NCBI GenBank assembly: GCA_016987375.1
Contig: PJRA01000549.1
Location: 1,396,973-1,460,972, forward strand
Reading direction: 5' to 3'
Length of the DNA: 64,000 nt
From: Brachionus koreanus
Taxonomy: Eukaryota > Rotifera > Eurotatoria > Ploima > Brachionidae
Part shown: piece after piece, positions 53,916 through 64,000 of the stretch
How positions within the stretch are numbered: position 1 is the first letter of the stretch
Layout: every line of letters begins with the position of its first letter
Notes under the pieces: model-generated
What the model saw: the letters and a program-made list of their open reading frames with translations, nothing else
What the model was told of the DNA's origin: nothing
Databases searched by the model: none
Translations under genes and position numbers: made by a program

Positions 53916-56900
53916 TTATTTTTGAATAAGTTTTTTATATTGACGTTGTTTATAAATATCCATCGATTTTCCTTTTTTGGTATCTTCATCATCACTGCCA
54001 GCATTGACATAAGATCTTTTAAGCAATGTGCTTGTGCTCAAATGTTCAAAATCTCTGATCGGTTCACCATTAATTTGTATATAATAAGGTTGGAACTCTT
54101 CAGGTATGTCACATTCCTGAAATTTCCGTATTAGTTCATCTATTATGACAAAAGGACCTTCATAAGTGCTCGGTGGAGGTAGTCGCTTAACTAATTCAGT
54201 GACCGCTGGTGGAAACGGAAATACACCTCCTGCGATTGAATGCATCATGCCAGGAACTAAGAAAAAAAAATTAATTCCTCAACATAATTTTCCTTCTAGA
54301 TTTTCTTACGTATATTTCTCACTGGTTTGAAAGGCATCATTTGGCTTATGTCTGGGGTTGGAAGTTTCGACCTTTTAAATTCATTGACCGCAGCTGTAGC
54401 CATATCAGCCTGGCTAATTGAAACATTATTTGAAAATATTGCGCTTAAATTAGCCATTGTGCTTGTTTGAATTGATGATGCTAAATGTCCATTTATATTT
54501 TTGTATCCCATTGATTTTAGTTCAATCGGATTGCATGGAAGAAGATCCATGTATCTGTATCTATCAATCATTAGTGTGCTTTGTGTAACTTCATTTAACG
54601 GGTTATTTTGGATCTAAATTTAAAATTAAAATTAAACTAATTTTTAAGAAATTTAATGATTTGATTAATATAAAATTACCGATTCAAAAACTTTAAGCCT
54701 TTTTTTGTCGACTTTCAGAATGCTTGCTAAATCACCTACGGCACATTCAAATTTAAGAAACTCGGACCATATTTCACTAAGATTAAAAAATAAAAATCAT
54801 GTTATTAACATTTTTTTTAGTAAGGCTCTTGAAAATATATTATTAAAAAGCCAAAAATCTAGAGAATAAACATAAGTCAATTCTAAATTTTCACTAATAT
54901 TTCTAAATCCAGTATTAATTTTACTTAAATTCAAAAAAAATTTTGCCAACAAATATTATTCGAACTAATTTTTCGAAATAATTTTGTAAATTTTGAATGC
55001 TTTTAAATTTTCTGGGAAAAATTTTTTTTTGATGTTACTATTTTTGACGAAGCAACCAATATATCGATAAAAGATTTTCATACTTATAGAGTAAGGTTAA
55101 TATTGACTCAATCTAATGAACGTTTGAAGATTTTATCAAATCGTTTTACCACTGATTAGTTAAGTTTGAAAAAATTTATGGAAGAGACACAAATATTTTG
55201 GAATTTTGAAAAAAAGCTTTTAAATATTTAACCAATAAACCGAAAATCAAATTTGATCAGTATGAAGATGCTTATATTTTAAGCTTAGATCATTAGGTAG
55301 TTTGATTGTTTGAATTTTGATGCTCTTTATAACGCTCTTTATAACAAAATGGAATGGAAGCTCTCATTAAGTTCGCGTATGGATTACCTCGAAAGTTATA
55401 TGAGTGAACACATTATTGTAATTGCTATATATAAAAAATCAACAAAAATAAGCGAAAAATATAATGATACGGTTATTGGTTCAACGGAACGAAATAAAGG
55501 CTCAAGATAGGCATAATAAATAATTAACTAATTTTTTTACCTTAATAAAAAAATGAAATTAAGCACCAAGAAATATAAAATTGTCTTCAATTCCGGCACA
55601 AACTGTGATTAACCAATCAAACTTTTCCTGAAAGGCGAAATAAACGCTGGATTCTTACCGCTATCTCGGCTGCTCTGCCCAATTTTCAAAAATAAATTCG
55701 AGGCAAAAAAATAGAAATCAAAAAACACATGAGAAGATGAAAACAACACTAAATAACATCAAAATAGACTCGACCTAAAACATTTTTTTTATTTTTTTTT
55801 TAATTTAATTCTTTTTTTTTATAAATTCTTGAAAAAAACGGTGTAAGTCGGCAACTGTGTAATATAAATTTATTCAATAAACTAAACTAAACTAAACTTT
55901 TTAGTGCTGATTTTTTTGTTTTTGAAATTTTATAATTAATTATAATTTTTTTATGTATAAAAAAAACTTTTTGATTAAAAAAATAATAAACACTAAGTAA
56001 AATTGATGTCTTATAAAATTAGCATGTCATTTAAAATATTGAAAAATTTTAATTAAAATTTATCTTTTATATGTTGTATATCAGTTTTTCTTTCTATTTA
56101 AATTAATTTATAAGTAGAAGATTATTGAAATAGATAATTTTTATTCCTCCTTTTTTAAAAACTCTATGGAAAATTTTATTTTTGAGTGAAAATAAATCAA
56201 AAAATGTGAAAGTTTTTAATTTAAATTTTTTGATCAAAATTAAGTCAGAGAAAATTATACATCGTAAATTAAAAATTAAAAAATCAAAATTTTAAACGAC
56301 TTTTTTTAATTATGTAAATAATCTAGTCCATTTTATAGAAATTAAAAAAAATTTCTTTAAGTATTAAAATGAATCAAGATTTCTTACTTTGTCTTGTAAG
56401 CAGGAATATCTTCAGTGGTTAAAATTCTCTCAAAAAGAACTCTGGCATTGTTATCTTCATTTAGATGAGACATGTATTTAATAAATGCAAGCATATAACC
56501 AGGCTCATTAGAAAATTTTTTCGTTCCTAAATGAAAAATATTGAAACCGACAGTTTTATCCTGAAAAAAATAAATAAATAAATCAGCTTATTGAAATAAA
56601 ACAAAAATTACTTTTGAATGAAAATATTCCAGCAAAGCATTAGCAATGAATAGATGATAAGTAATTCTGGAATCTTGTCTGGCTCTTTTGAAAAGTTTTC
56701 TTGCAGCATGAATGTCTTCATTACGTCTTACGAAGAATATATAGTGAATCCAAGCTAATGTAGCTTGATCAAGATTTTCTTCGCTAATACACTTCTCGTA
56801 TACATCATAAACTTTTTTAATGTTTGACCGGCTCTAAATTAATTCAATTAATTTCAAAATTATTATTATTTTTATTTTACTTCTACTATCTTACTTCTTC

Positions 56901-58203
56901 AAAATCTGCATAAGCCAAATGAGTGAGACAACTAGTTTTCATAAAAGTTGAAATAGCTCGTTCATAAAGACTTGCAGCGGCTGTTTCTGTAATTTCGATG
57001 ACTTCGTTGTCATCTAATTTATCAATTCTTTTCAAGGGTTCCTTCTGATTTTTCAAGAATAGAGCCGCTTCATGCCACAAGTCACAATGATATGCCATAC
57101 AAAGAAAGGCTTGTTCATATGCAAAAATAACTAATGAAAATAATTTTTTAGTTTTAATGTTATTTTAACTCAAAAGAATTAATAAAATTATAAAAAATAA
57201 ATAATTTAAAATTACCTCTTCGTATAACATCTCGATGACTAGTCAATTTTAGAGGATTTTGCTTTTCCCATAAAATATAGCGTTTCCAAGCATGTAATTG
57301 ACGAATGTCTTCATCTTCATCAAGAGGATATTCTAAACTCAGTGAAGGTAGATTTCGCTCTAATGGCCTAGTCACATTTTCGTATTCTTTAGACACTTTT
57401 TTTACATATTGAAATTCCTTATTGAGCGATTCGATCAAATTTTCTTGCTTTAAATATTTTTCATCAGTAAAGAAAATTATTTTTGCAAAATTTTACATTT
57501 TCAAAAGCACAATATTCCTTCCAAACTTGATCTATATTTGCCATGGGATTTTCAAGTGCCATTCGATAGATTTTACGAATCGATTCGTAAAGAGTAAGTT
57601 TATCACTTTGATCTGTAACATTTAAATTTAAATTTTTTAAAAAATTTGCATAATCTAGCCATATTGAGTATGAGAGGACGTCAAGTCCAATTTTTTTCAC
57701 CGCTGAATCATATGCTTGTATCATTATTTTACTTGAAAAATAAAATATAAAATATAAAAATTTTTTAATTTTTTTAAATTACTTGTAATCTTCATGATTG
57801 CGCTTATTTTCTTTTAAATAATTCAAGAAGCATTTCCAAAGATCAATATTTAAAATATTATTGAGACATCGCTCAAATAATTTTTCAACTTGGTCATAGT
57901 TTTTGTGTCGAATTTCTTCTTCAATATAAATTTTCCAATATTTAGAACTGGTCGGAAATTGAGTAATGAGCTGTTCGAAAAATTGCCGAGTATCTTCCAT
58001 TGGTTTTTCCTTAAATAAAAAAATTGAAAAAAAAATTTTCGACACTCAATCTTTGATTTACCTGGGCATCTTTGATCAAAATGTTCCATGAGTCTAATGA
58101 ATTCGGATTATTAACTATCTTCTCTCTGGCTTTTTCGATTGTCTTTAAATAAAATATAAAATCATTTTAAATAAAATAAATATCAGATTCTTACAATTGA
58201 CAT
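53916..58203 (-). CDS. CSTF3: Cleavage stimulation factor subunit 3 (CstF-77)
   Basis: HAT-repeat scaffold of the CstF complex, needed for pre-mRNA 3'-end cleavage in the nucleus. Eleven coding exons fit all phases: 58195-58203, 58062-58142, 57783-58009, 57497-57731, 57216-57447, 56895-57130, 56612-56833, 56388-56560, 54680-54776, 54310-54613 and 53916-54256; 718 residues (human 717). Landmarks: LDSWNILIKDAQ, YDQVEKLFERCLNNILNIDL, SIWLDYANFL, FAYEQAFLC...DLWHEAA, LYERAIST, SHLNEDNNARVLFERIL, GDLASILKVDKKR, DRYRYMDLLPC, then the HAT-C/proline hinge (GGVFPFPPAV, LPPPSTYEGPF) and terminal MDIYKQRQYKK. The first exon codes only Met-Ser-Ile (9 bases). The eighth intron (1.6 kb) holds a retroelement tail. 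Confidence 0.95.
55550..55912 (+). mobile_element. Non-LTR retroelement 3' tail with (AAACT)n repeat in a CSTF3 intron
   Basis: Inside the long CSTF3 intron, antisense to the gene. A GC-richer patch (about 55590-55700) leads to GGTGTAAGTCGGCAACTGTG near 55840 and terminates in a short AAACT tandem array (about 55879-55899). Short tandem tails are typical of the 3' ends of non-LTR elements. No reverse transcriptase is present in this fragment; a 66-codon open frame just upstream (55310-55510) is of unknown origin. Confidence 0.5.
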
Positions 58204-59581
58204 TTTTTTATTTTTAATAAATATTAAATAAATTTCTTTAAAATTTATTTGAATTATTTAAATTTTCTTTTTGAAAGGTGAAAGTAAGTTAACTTTATTT
58301 CTGTTTAAAATTCAAAAGTAGAAAAAAATTCTCCTTACATAATCATACCAAAAACTGATTTACAATGTGAACTAGTGCATAACTTTTTTTTTGCAAAATA
58401 TTGAAATTTAAAATTTTCTATTGATTAAAAATCAAAATTCATTTACTAAAAATTTTTTAATTTTAGAAATTTAATTGAAAAAATATAAAGATTCAACTAA
58501 AAAGATATTATTGAAATACCAACCTTTGTTTAAAGATTAAAAGTTGATACATACTTTTTGCCTAAATACACCATAGCTCTTTGCCAATAAATATCTTTTG
58601 CAAAATTTAAATTTTAGATATAACCATTTGCTAAGCTCTAGGACTTTTTCTTGGTCTGCAAAAGCTTTTATACTTAAAAAATGTCGTATTATAAGAAATT
58701 ATTACCTGATTGTTATTATTTAAAAAGAAAATTCAATTTCTGTATGGAATATTAAGTTCATTACAGAGGATGATAAAAGCAAGATAAAATAATTCTAATA
58801 TCTTATTTTAATAATAAATAGAATATAATCAAGATTTTGAAATTGATTATTTGGATTCGTTAAACAAAATTCTCATTTACGGATCTCAGAGTGATTGAAA
58901 AATCAGTTAAATAGCAATCGAAAATAATCTATTGAACTACTAGATTTTTTGTCAATCTATTTTAAATGGCAAGCAAAATATAATGAATTTACCCATTTTT
59001 TTTTTCTGAATTCAATATAAATTTTTGATCATTTATAGAGCTTAATTTTGAGTTCCAAATCAAAAAAGCTAAATAAATATTTATTTACAAATGATACTGA
59101 TAGTTTTAAAGATTTCATAAAATAAAGACATAGAAAATTAATTTTAAAATTAAAAAAAAATGTCAAATATATAAAAAAGAAACTTTTAATATAATGAATC
59201 AAATTATGATAAAAAAATTTTAATAAAATTAGTAAAAATACTTTAATTCTTTTAAATAATAGAAAAAAAGCTTATAATTTTTTTAATTATGTCATTTTTT
59301 TTCTTTTTTTAATGAATAAACAGTGAGTCTGAAAGTTAATTTAGTTTTTGAACTTGATTTAAAAATGCAATATTGCAAATTGCATTTTTCTAAAATTATA
59401 ATTATATTTATTCAACTCATAAGTTCTTTAAAGCGTTTATTTTTTTGAAATGAATATTTAATATGAAAAATGAATTTTCAAGCGTTATGTAAAATAATAT
59501 ATATTTCAAAAAAATAAATACATTTTTTTAAATTAATAAAATTTAGTTTAATTTATATAAATTTTAGAATAAAAAAGCAAA
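58204..59581. other. Divergent upstream region of CSTF3 and UQCRQ
   Basis: About 1.4 kb of AT-rich sequence; no gene or repeat recognised. An acceptor-like AAATTTTAG at 59559-59567 lies 14 bases before the UQCRQ start codon. Confidence 0.6.
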
Positions 59582-59833
59582 ATGGGCAAAGGATTCGGAA
59601 ATTTGGCCTATGTAAGAAATCAAATTTGGTTTACTTTGTCACCATACGAGCAAAGACCATTTGCCAAGGCTATCAAAACTGGCTTGCCAAACACTTTACG
59701 TCGCATTACCGAAGAAGCTCCATATGTAATGCCACCACTATTGCTAGGCTATGCAATTTATTCGTGGACAATTGGTGAGGCTCATCACCGTACTCGTAAA
59801 GAATACCAAATTGCCCATGGAGAGACTCATTGA
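59582..59833 (+). CDS. UQCRQ: Cytochrome b-c1 complex subunit 8
   Basis: Small inner-membrane subunit of mitochondrial respiratory complex III (ubiquinol-binding protein QP-C). Single exon, 83 residues (human 82). MGKGFGNLAYVRNQIWFTLS, then PYEQRPFAKAI, GLPNTLRRI and a single membrane helix (about residues 45-65, PYVMPPLLLGYAIYSWT) followed by a charged C terminus. The FGNL, SP(F/Y)EQR and G(I/L)PN.LRR blocks are diagnostic. A poly(A) signal (AATAAA) lies ~20 bases after the stop. Confidence 0.95.
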   Translation: MGKGFGNLAYVRNQIWFTLSPYEQRPFAKAIKTGLPNTLRRITEEAPYVMPPLLLGYAIYSWTIGEAHHRTRKEYQIAHGETH

Positions 59834-59957
59834 GACTTTATAAACATTTAATAAAAAAAAAACGAACATTTTTCTTTAAAGAAATATTTATTAGATCAAG
59901 AAAATAAAAACTAAAAAAGAATTTCATTATTTTTCGAACATATTTTAACCAATTTAT

Positions 59958-60142
59958 TTAACACTAGAAGCACCAAACGAGTCAAAATGTGACTCGTTTT
60001 AAAATTTTTTAAATCCTCGTATCTTTTGAATGGATTTTTCAAATAAATATATCTTTTTTGATTTATGTAGATTTTAAAATTTTATTTAAAAATAATATTA
60101 ATTTTTAAAATTATTTCAAAAGCTTGGTGCTTCTAGTGTTAA
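59958..60142. mobile_element. TTAA-flanked MITE, piggyBac-like ends (copy 2)
   Basis: A 185 bp unit bounded by TTAA. Left end TTAACACTAGAAGCACCAAA, right end TTGGTGCTTCTAGTGTTAA: perfect inverted termini of at least 16 bases. Interior shares CTCGTATCTTTTGAATGGAT and TTGATTTATGTAGATTTTAA with copy 1 (4629-4828). Near the left end GAGTCA...TGACTC forms a short hairpin. No coding capacity. Confidence 0.8.
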
Positions 60143-60714
60143 GAAAATCTTTTTCAAAAAAGTTTCAATTTTTTAACATTGATTCATAATCAAAACAAAA
60201 AAGAAAGATTTGAATTTAATAATTTAGAATAATTTTTTTTAAATAGTATATTGGGTTTTTGTTTAATTTAAGTTTTAATAGTTAACTAGAAATTAATCAA
60301 TTAATTAATTAAAACTTTATTATTTAAAATTTTAAATATTTGAGAATAATAAAAGAAATTTTAAATTCTGATTTCGGAAACTTGTTCAAAAAGCAGAACA
60401 AAAATATACAAATTATGCTACCTAATAAAATAATTTGTATCTTTATTGAAATTTGGTAAAAAAGAACACAATAAATATCTGAAAAAATCTAATTTTTTTT
60501 CTATCAGAGTTTTTTAAAAGTCTAAGATCAAAAACATTACAATAAAAAGCTAAAATCTTTCATCAAATTTATAATTCAATAAATAAAATGACTTTCAAAG
60601 ATATTGTAAATGCTGAACTTTTAATAATAATAACAATAATATTCATTACTTTGAATTCTAGTCTGATGAGACTTTGAAAAATTAATCACTTGAGTTCAGA
60701 ATTTAAAATTCTTT

Positions 60715-61400
60715 TCAACACTTGAAGCATCAAAATTTGAAACTTTTAGTAAGGTTCAAATCATTGAAAAATAAACCTTGTTTCGAAAAAATGTTTTTTT
60801 TTATATTATAATGTATTTTTGTATGACTTTTACATTTTTTCTCAAAATAAACTCTTTATCTTATTCCATTACATAGTTATACCGTTTTTGATATTTTTTA
60901 ACTAAAAATTGAATTTTAAAAAATAACGCAAAATCATAACTATATGAAATAATAAAAAATTATTATATCAATTAAAATTTAGAGTTTATTTTGATAAAAA
61001 ATGTAAATTTCATGCAAAAATACAATAGTTTAGAAAAAATATAGATAAATACATTTTTTCGAAAAAAGGTTCATTTTTCAATGAACTATCTTTTGAGTAT
61101 TAAACGTTTTATTGATAAGAAGAAAAATTATTGATTTGAGAAATAAATCTAATTGTACAATAATATTTATGAATGAATATAGATGTTAATATAGAGGCTA
61201 GTTAATATGGATGCTGGCTCGCGAGTACAAATTGGTACTATTGCGAAATTTTCAGAGAAACTTCTGTAAAAATAAATTTTGAAATATATATATTTAAAAA
61301 TTTTCTTTAAAATGAAATTACTTTTTGAGGTTATTATAATTTTTTTATAACAGTTTTGAATTAAAAAACGTGAAAAAATGCTTGGTGCTTCTAGTATTAA
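60715..61400. mobile_element. Longer relative of the TTAA element, carrying a large hairpin (copy 3)
   Basis: The right end CTTGGTGCTTCTAGTATTAA (61381-61400) matches copies 1 and 2, as does the preceding TTTTGAATTAAAAAACGT stretch. The left end is decayed (CAACACTTGAAGCATCAAAA at 60717). The ~690 bp interior differs from the short copies and is built around the inverted repeat 60754-61086. It may be an older, longer form or a short copy expanded by insertion. Confidence 0.5.
60754..61086. repeat. Large imperfect inverted repeat (arms ~130-150 bp, ~50 bp loop)
   Basis: The left arm 60754-60882 matches the reverse complement of the right arm 60934-61086 along its whole length with small gaps. 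Shared blocks include TTCGAAAAAATGT, TGTATTTTTG, TTTACATTTTTT, TCAAAATAAACTCT and ATAGTTAT. The 51 bp between the arms is simple AT sequence. Confidence 0.8.
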
Positions 61401-61529
61401 GCGAAGCTAATTCATTTGATTAATTTATTTAGCTCAATTATTATTTTCAACAAAAAATAAATAAAACAAAAATATATACTTATTTTATTTAAAAAAAATC
61501 AAATTAGATATAGATTAAAATAAAAAAAT

Positions 61530-62655
61530 TTAAGCCAATTTTTGGGATAAAGTCTGAAAAAATTGATTCTCATTCTCATTTAGACTGGCTACATCAATTT
61601 GTTTCAGATAATCAATTGGATATTTTTCATTCTGTATATAAATAAAAATATTAAGTACATTAAGAATTTAATTTAACAAAAAAACTTACACAATCGTTAA
61701 GTTTAGATAAAAGAGGACTCTTCTCTAGCAAATAAATTGCAATGTTGAAATATTTACTTTCAATAGCTTTATGTAGAGGTGATTTACCCTGTTCATCTCT
61801 ATAATATAAATACCATTTTTTATCGACTTCTTTTTCTAACGATTCCAAATTATTCGATTCTATATGCGTCTTAATTTCTTTGATCTTTTGCTGGAGGGCA
61901 GGTAAATTTGTAAAAATTTGTTCAGCTTGTTTTTCCATACCGTTTTGTTTCATTTGATCAGCATTTCCATATTTTGCTTCAATTATTGAAAAAAGCTCAT
62001 TAAACCCAAGCAAGACAAGATCATTTAGCTGCTTGTATTTTTCTTGTGCAACCAAATCCCAAATATACTCATCAATTTGTTGAACGTTTTCAGCTAAACC
62101 AAGTTCGTTCGCAACTTCTCTGGCAGTTTTAAATTTTTGGTTTCTAGCTGCAGGACTATAATTTTCTTTAAGCAAAACGCTAAGATTCGAGCCTGCCACT
62201 GCTGCTTGCTGATGGAGCTTTGTTTCACCAAATTCTACCAATTGGTCTTCTTCTTCAGCGAGAGAAGGTAGAGCAGGTGCAGTATTGGCAACCTCTTCTT
62301 TGCGCTTTGCGAGTTCTTCTAAATCTTTTTTTCGTTTTTCTTCAGCCTCTTTTTCACGACGCAATTCTTCTTCTTTTTCTCGAAGTTCTTCTGCTTCTTT
62401 TTTCATTTCTTCTTGGCGTCGCTCTTCTTCTTCTTTTTCAACTCTAAGCTTTTCTACTAAAACGTTGTTTTCTTTCTCCTTTTCGGCCTCACGATTGTTT
62501 TCGACAAATTTATGCAAAAATTGAGCCAAATACTCAACTGGATCAACTGGACGTTTTTCAACTATTTCAGCCAAGCCTTTGCTTAGTGCTGGTCCGACAG
62601 TTCGAGCTACATATTGGGCTTCGATTGTTGTTGGAATCTGCTGAAATTTTGGCAT
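61530..62655 (-). CDS. Dpy-30 domain protein with coiled coil and ankyrin-like C terminus
   Basis: Two exons, 61690-62655 and 61530-61631 (58 bp intron), give 355 residues. N-terminal Dpy-30 dimerisation motif (about residues 14-52): VARTVGPALSKGLAEI, KRPVDPVEYLAQFLHKF. A long charged coiled coil of Glu/Arg/Lys heptads follows (about 55-120), then a helical region and one visible ankyrin-type repeat (GKSPLHKAIESKYFNIAIYL, about 288-320). Dpy-30 motifs mediate docking to AKAP-like helices in H3K4 methyltransferase complexes and axonemal radial spokes; the DYDC-like start plus coiled coil favours a ciliary role. The combination with ankyrin is not one I can name. ATG is 9 bases after a TTATAAG acceptor-like site. 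Confidence 0.85.
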
Positions 62656-63480
62656 TTTCGCGGACTTATAAGTAATAAATTAATAAAATAAAATTATATT
62701 CGATTTAACTTAGCTACAATTAAATTTTGGTTGCCATGGATAATTTATTAAATTCAAAGTAGCTTTTTTTGCTATTCCAAGTTAAATTTTATACATTATT
62801 TTATATTTTTTTATCAAAAAAATATTTGTTAAATTAGTTAATTATATTAAAATCATTAACTGCTAGAATTCGCTCAATCATAAGTCTTTCATCATCATAA
62901 AATTTTTAAAAATGGAATCTCCCATCCTTCCAATACTTTTACATTATGCTTTTGACTTTCATCTTTCAACCATGTTCATTTTTTCATTATTTATTTATTC
63001 ATATATTTGTTTTTTGTACCGAGCTAATGGTCCTTCAGATTGAAAAAAAAAATAAATAAAAAATAAAGTAAATTTAAAATAATAAAAATAAAATAAAGTA
63101 AATATGATTTAAAAAAATAGATAAATTAAATAGAAAATAACAGGATACATATGTTACACAGTGGAGTAGGATATTCGATTTATTGTGATTCGAAACATTC
63201 CTTATATTCATCCAGCAGTCTCACAACCAATGGAATAGACTCAATCCTGTCCCAACATACCTCTCACTCAGCTCAAAAAGTCGATTTTAGACTGATTAAT
63301 TATGTTGGAAGGAGTATCATATTTTAGACTCAGAATATATCAAACTGCTGAATTTTGAATTACTTGAAGCTTTTTTGCGTTAAATTGTGAATACGAACTT
63401 AATTCAAATTAAATTTGTTATTTTTTCAAATAACTGATTGGATTTTCTAGTAATTAATGACAAGTGTTCTACTTTTAATA
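62656..63480. other. Intergenic region before a LINE fragment
   Basis: A low-complexity (TAAA)-like stretch occurs at about 63040-63110. A GC-richer segment at 63130-63330 could not be assigned to a gene on either strand. Confidence 0.5.
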
Positions 63481-64000
63481 TTTTTAACAGGAACTATTCT
63501 ACAATTTTGTAACCAAAATTCGTTCGATTTCATTAAAAATATGAGGAAAATTCCACTGTCAAGCAGGCCTTTTTGGAAAATATTAATAAATTTAAATCAC
63601 AGAAAAGCTCAAAATTGATTCCAACTTTGATTGAAAATAAAAAGGAATTAAAAACGGATAGAGAAAAAGAAAAATGTCTTAAAGAGATACTTTTTTCAAC
63701 ATTTAGTCCAAACTCTGATCTAATAGATACTGATAAGGGAAATGACATATTTAATTTTAATTCTGAATTTTTCAAAAATTACAATTAACTTAATTTCAAT
63801 GATCCTACTTCCTCGCATTAAAAAGACTAAAAAGTGAATCAGCTTCAGGTGCTGACCAAATACATAACCTTATGCTAAAAAATTTACCCAAAAATTCATT
63901 ATGAGAGATCTTAGAACTTTTTAATCTATCTCTTCGTCTAGGTATAGTTCCCAAATCATGGAAAGCTGAAAACATTATTATGATTTAAAAAAAGGCTCTA
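63480..64000 (+). mobile_element. Degenerate LINE reverse-transcriptase fragment (continues past window end)
   Basis: Plus-strand frames give an FWK segment (63566-63574), then KLIPTLIENKKELKTDREKE (from about 63614), the usual pre-RT spacer of jockey/I-type LINE proteins. Next come SASGADQIHNLMLKNLP (around 63839-63890) and LFNLSLRLGIVPKSWK (around 63919-63965), which are RT domain blocks 1 and 2a (S-G-x-D-x-I-x-N and L-F-N...G-x-V-P-x-x-W-K). A TGA after the first block and a TAA after ENIIMI, plus frame changes further upstream, show it is inactive. The rest of the element lies beyond 64000. Confidence 0.8.

Larger units (their letters stand above)
59834..61529. other. Intergenic region dominated by TTAA-flanked elements
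   Basis: Contains two relatives of the 4.6 kb element: a short one (59958-60142) and a long one (60715-61400) with a large hairpin (all listed separately). The remaining ~570 bases between them are AT-rich with nothing recognised. Confidence 0.6.

Noticed and set aside
62220..62524. Two plus-strand open frames rich in Ser/Leu/Phe
   Set aside because: Antisense of the Glu/Arg/Lys coiled coil of the Dpy-30 gene.
63130..63330. GC-richer segment with short open frames on both strands
   Set aside because: No frame stays open long enough or shows a recognisable family; could be part of the adjacent LINE insertion but not supported.

Overview
This is eukaryotic, very AT-rich animal DNA (roughly three quarters A+T). 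Compact multi-exon genes with many tiny GT-AG introns (about 45-80 bp) and a few long ones lie between long AT-rich gaps. The gene set (FOXO, a FoxQ2-like forkhead factor, GOPC, CDKL2-like kinase, an EMI/fasciclin matrix protein, cystatin, TRIQK, a Dpy-30 protein of cilium type) is metazoan. The AT richness, intron size and small intergenic transposon relics suggest a small invertebrate; a monogonont rotifer such as Brachionus is my best guess, from composition and gene style only, not from a marker.

Layout. 1-0.8 kb: 3' end of a core-2/I-branching GlcNAc-transferase gene (+). 1.0-1.6 kb: an inverted-repeat element. 3.1-3.7 kb: RPS19 (+, four exons). 5.8-11 kb: COASY (-), an unresolved small membrane-protein candidate (+), TRIQK (-) and a CDKL2-like kinase (-). 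14.3-15.6 kb: GOPC (+). 16.0-16.6 kb: degenerate LINE 3' end. 18.5-20.2 kb: FOXO (-), followed by a 6.7 kb gap. 27-31 kb: a TGFBI/periostin-type EMI-FAS1 protein (+). 32.6 kb: a broken small zinc-binding-like gene. 33.2-33.7 kb: cystatin (-). 34.3-35.8 kb: a ParB/sulfiredoxin-fold-like protein (-). A 6.9 kb gap then holds a tRNA-like, hairpin-rich island at 42.1-42.4 kb. 42.7-43.8 kb: an unknown single-pass membrane protein (-). 46.1-47.2 kb: GALT (-). 48.3-49.8 kb: a TKL kinase whose tail is cut by a TGA (+). 52.1-53.0 kb: FoxQ2-like factor (+). 53.9-58.2 kb: CSTF3 (-, eleven coding exons). 59.6-59.8 kb: UQCRQ (+). 61.5-62.7 kb: Dpy-30/ankyrin protein (-). 63.5-64.0 kb: a broken LINE reverse transcriptase running off the window (+).

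The genes do not form a pathway or operon; this is an ordinary stretch of housekeeping, signalling and developmental genes. The most interesting signals are: (a) a TTAA-flanked short-element family with three copies, one holding a large imperfect hairpin; (b) splice-acceptor-like sites a few bases upstream of the start codon in eight genes, consistent with spliced-leader trans-splicing or short 5'UTR introns; (c) a kinase with a single TGA inside a recognisable C-terminal motif that stays open after it; (d) loss of the C-terminal metal-site histidines in GALT; (e) a FOXO protein without a canonical AKT motif. I saw no new defence or biosynthetic system. Exon coordinates were read by eye from splice consensus, reading frame and family alignment and have not been tested against transcripts.
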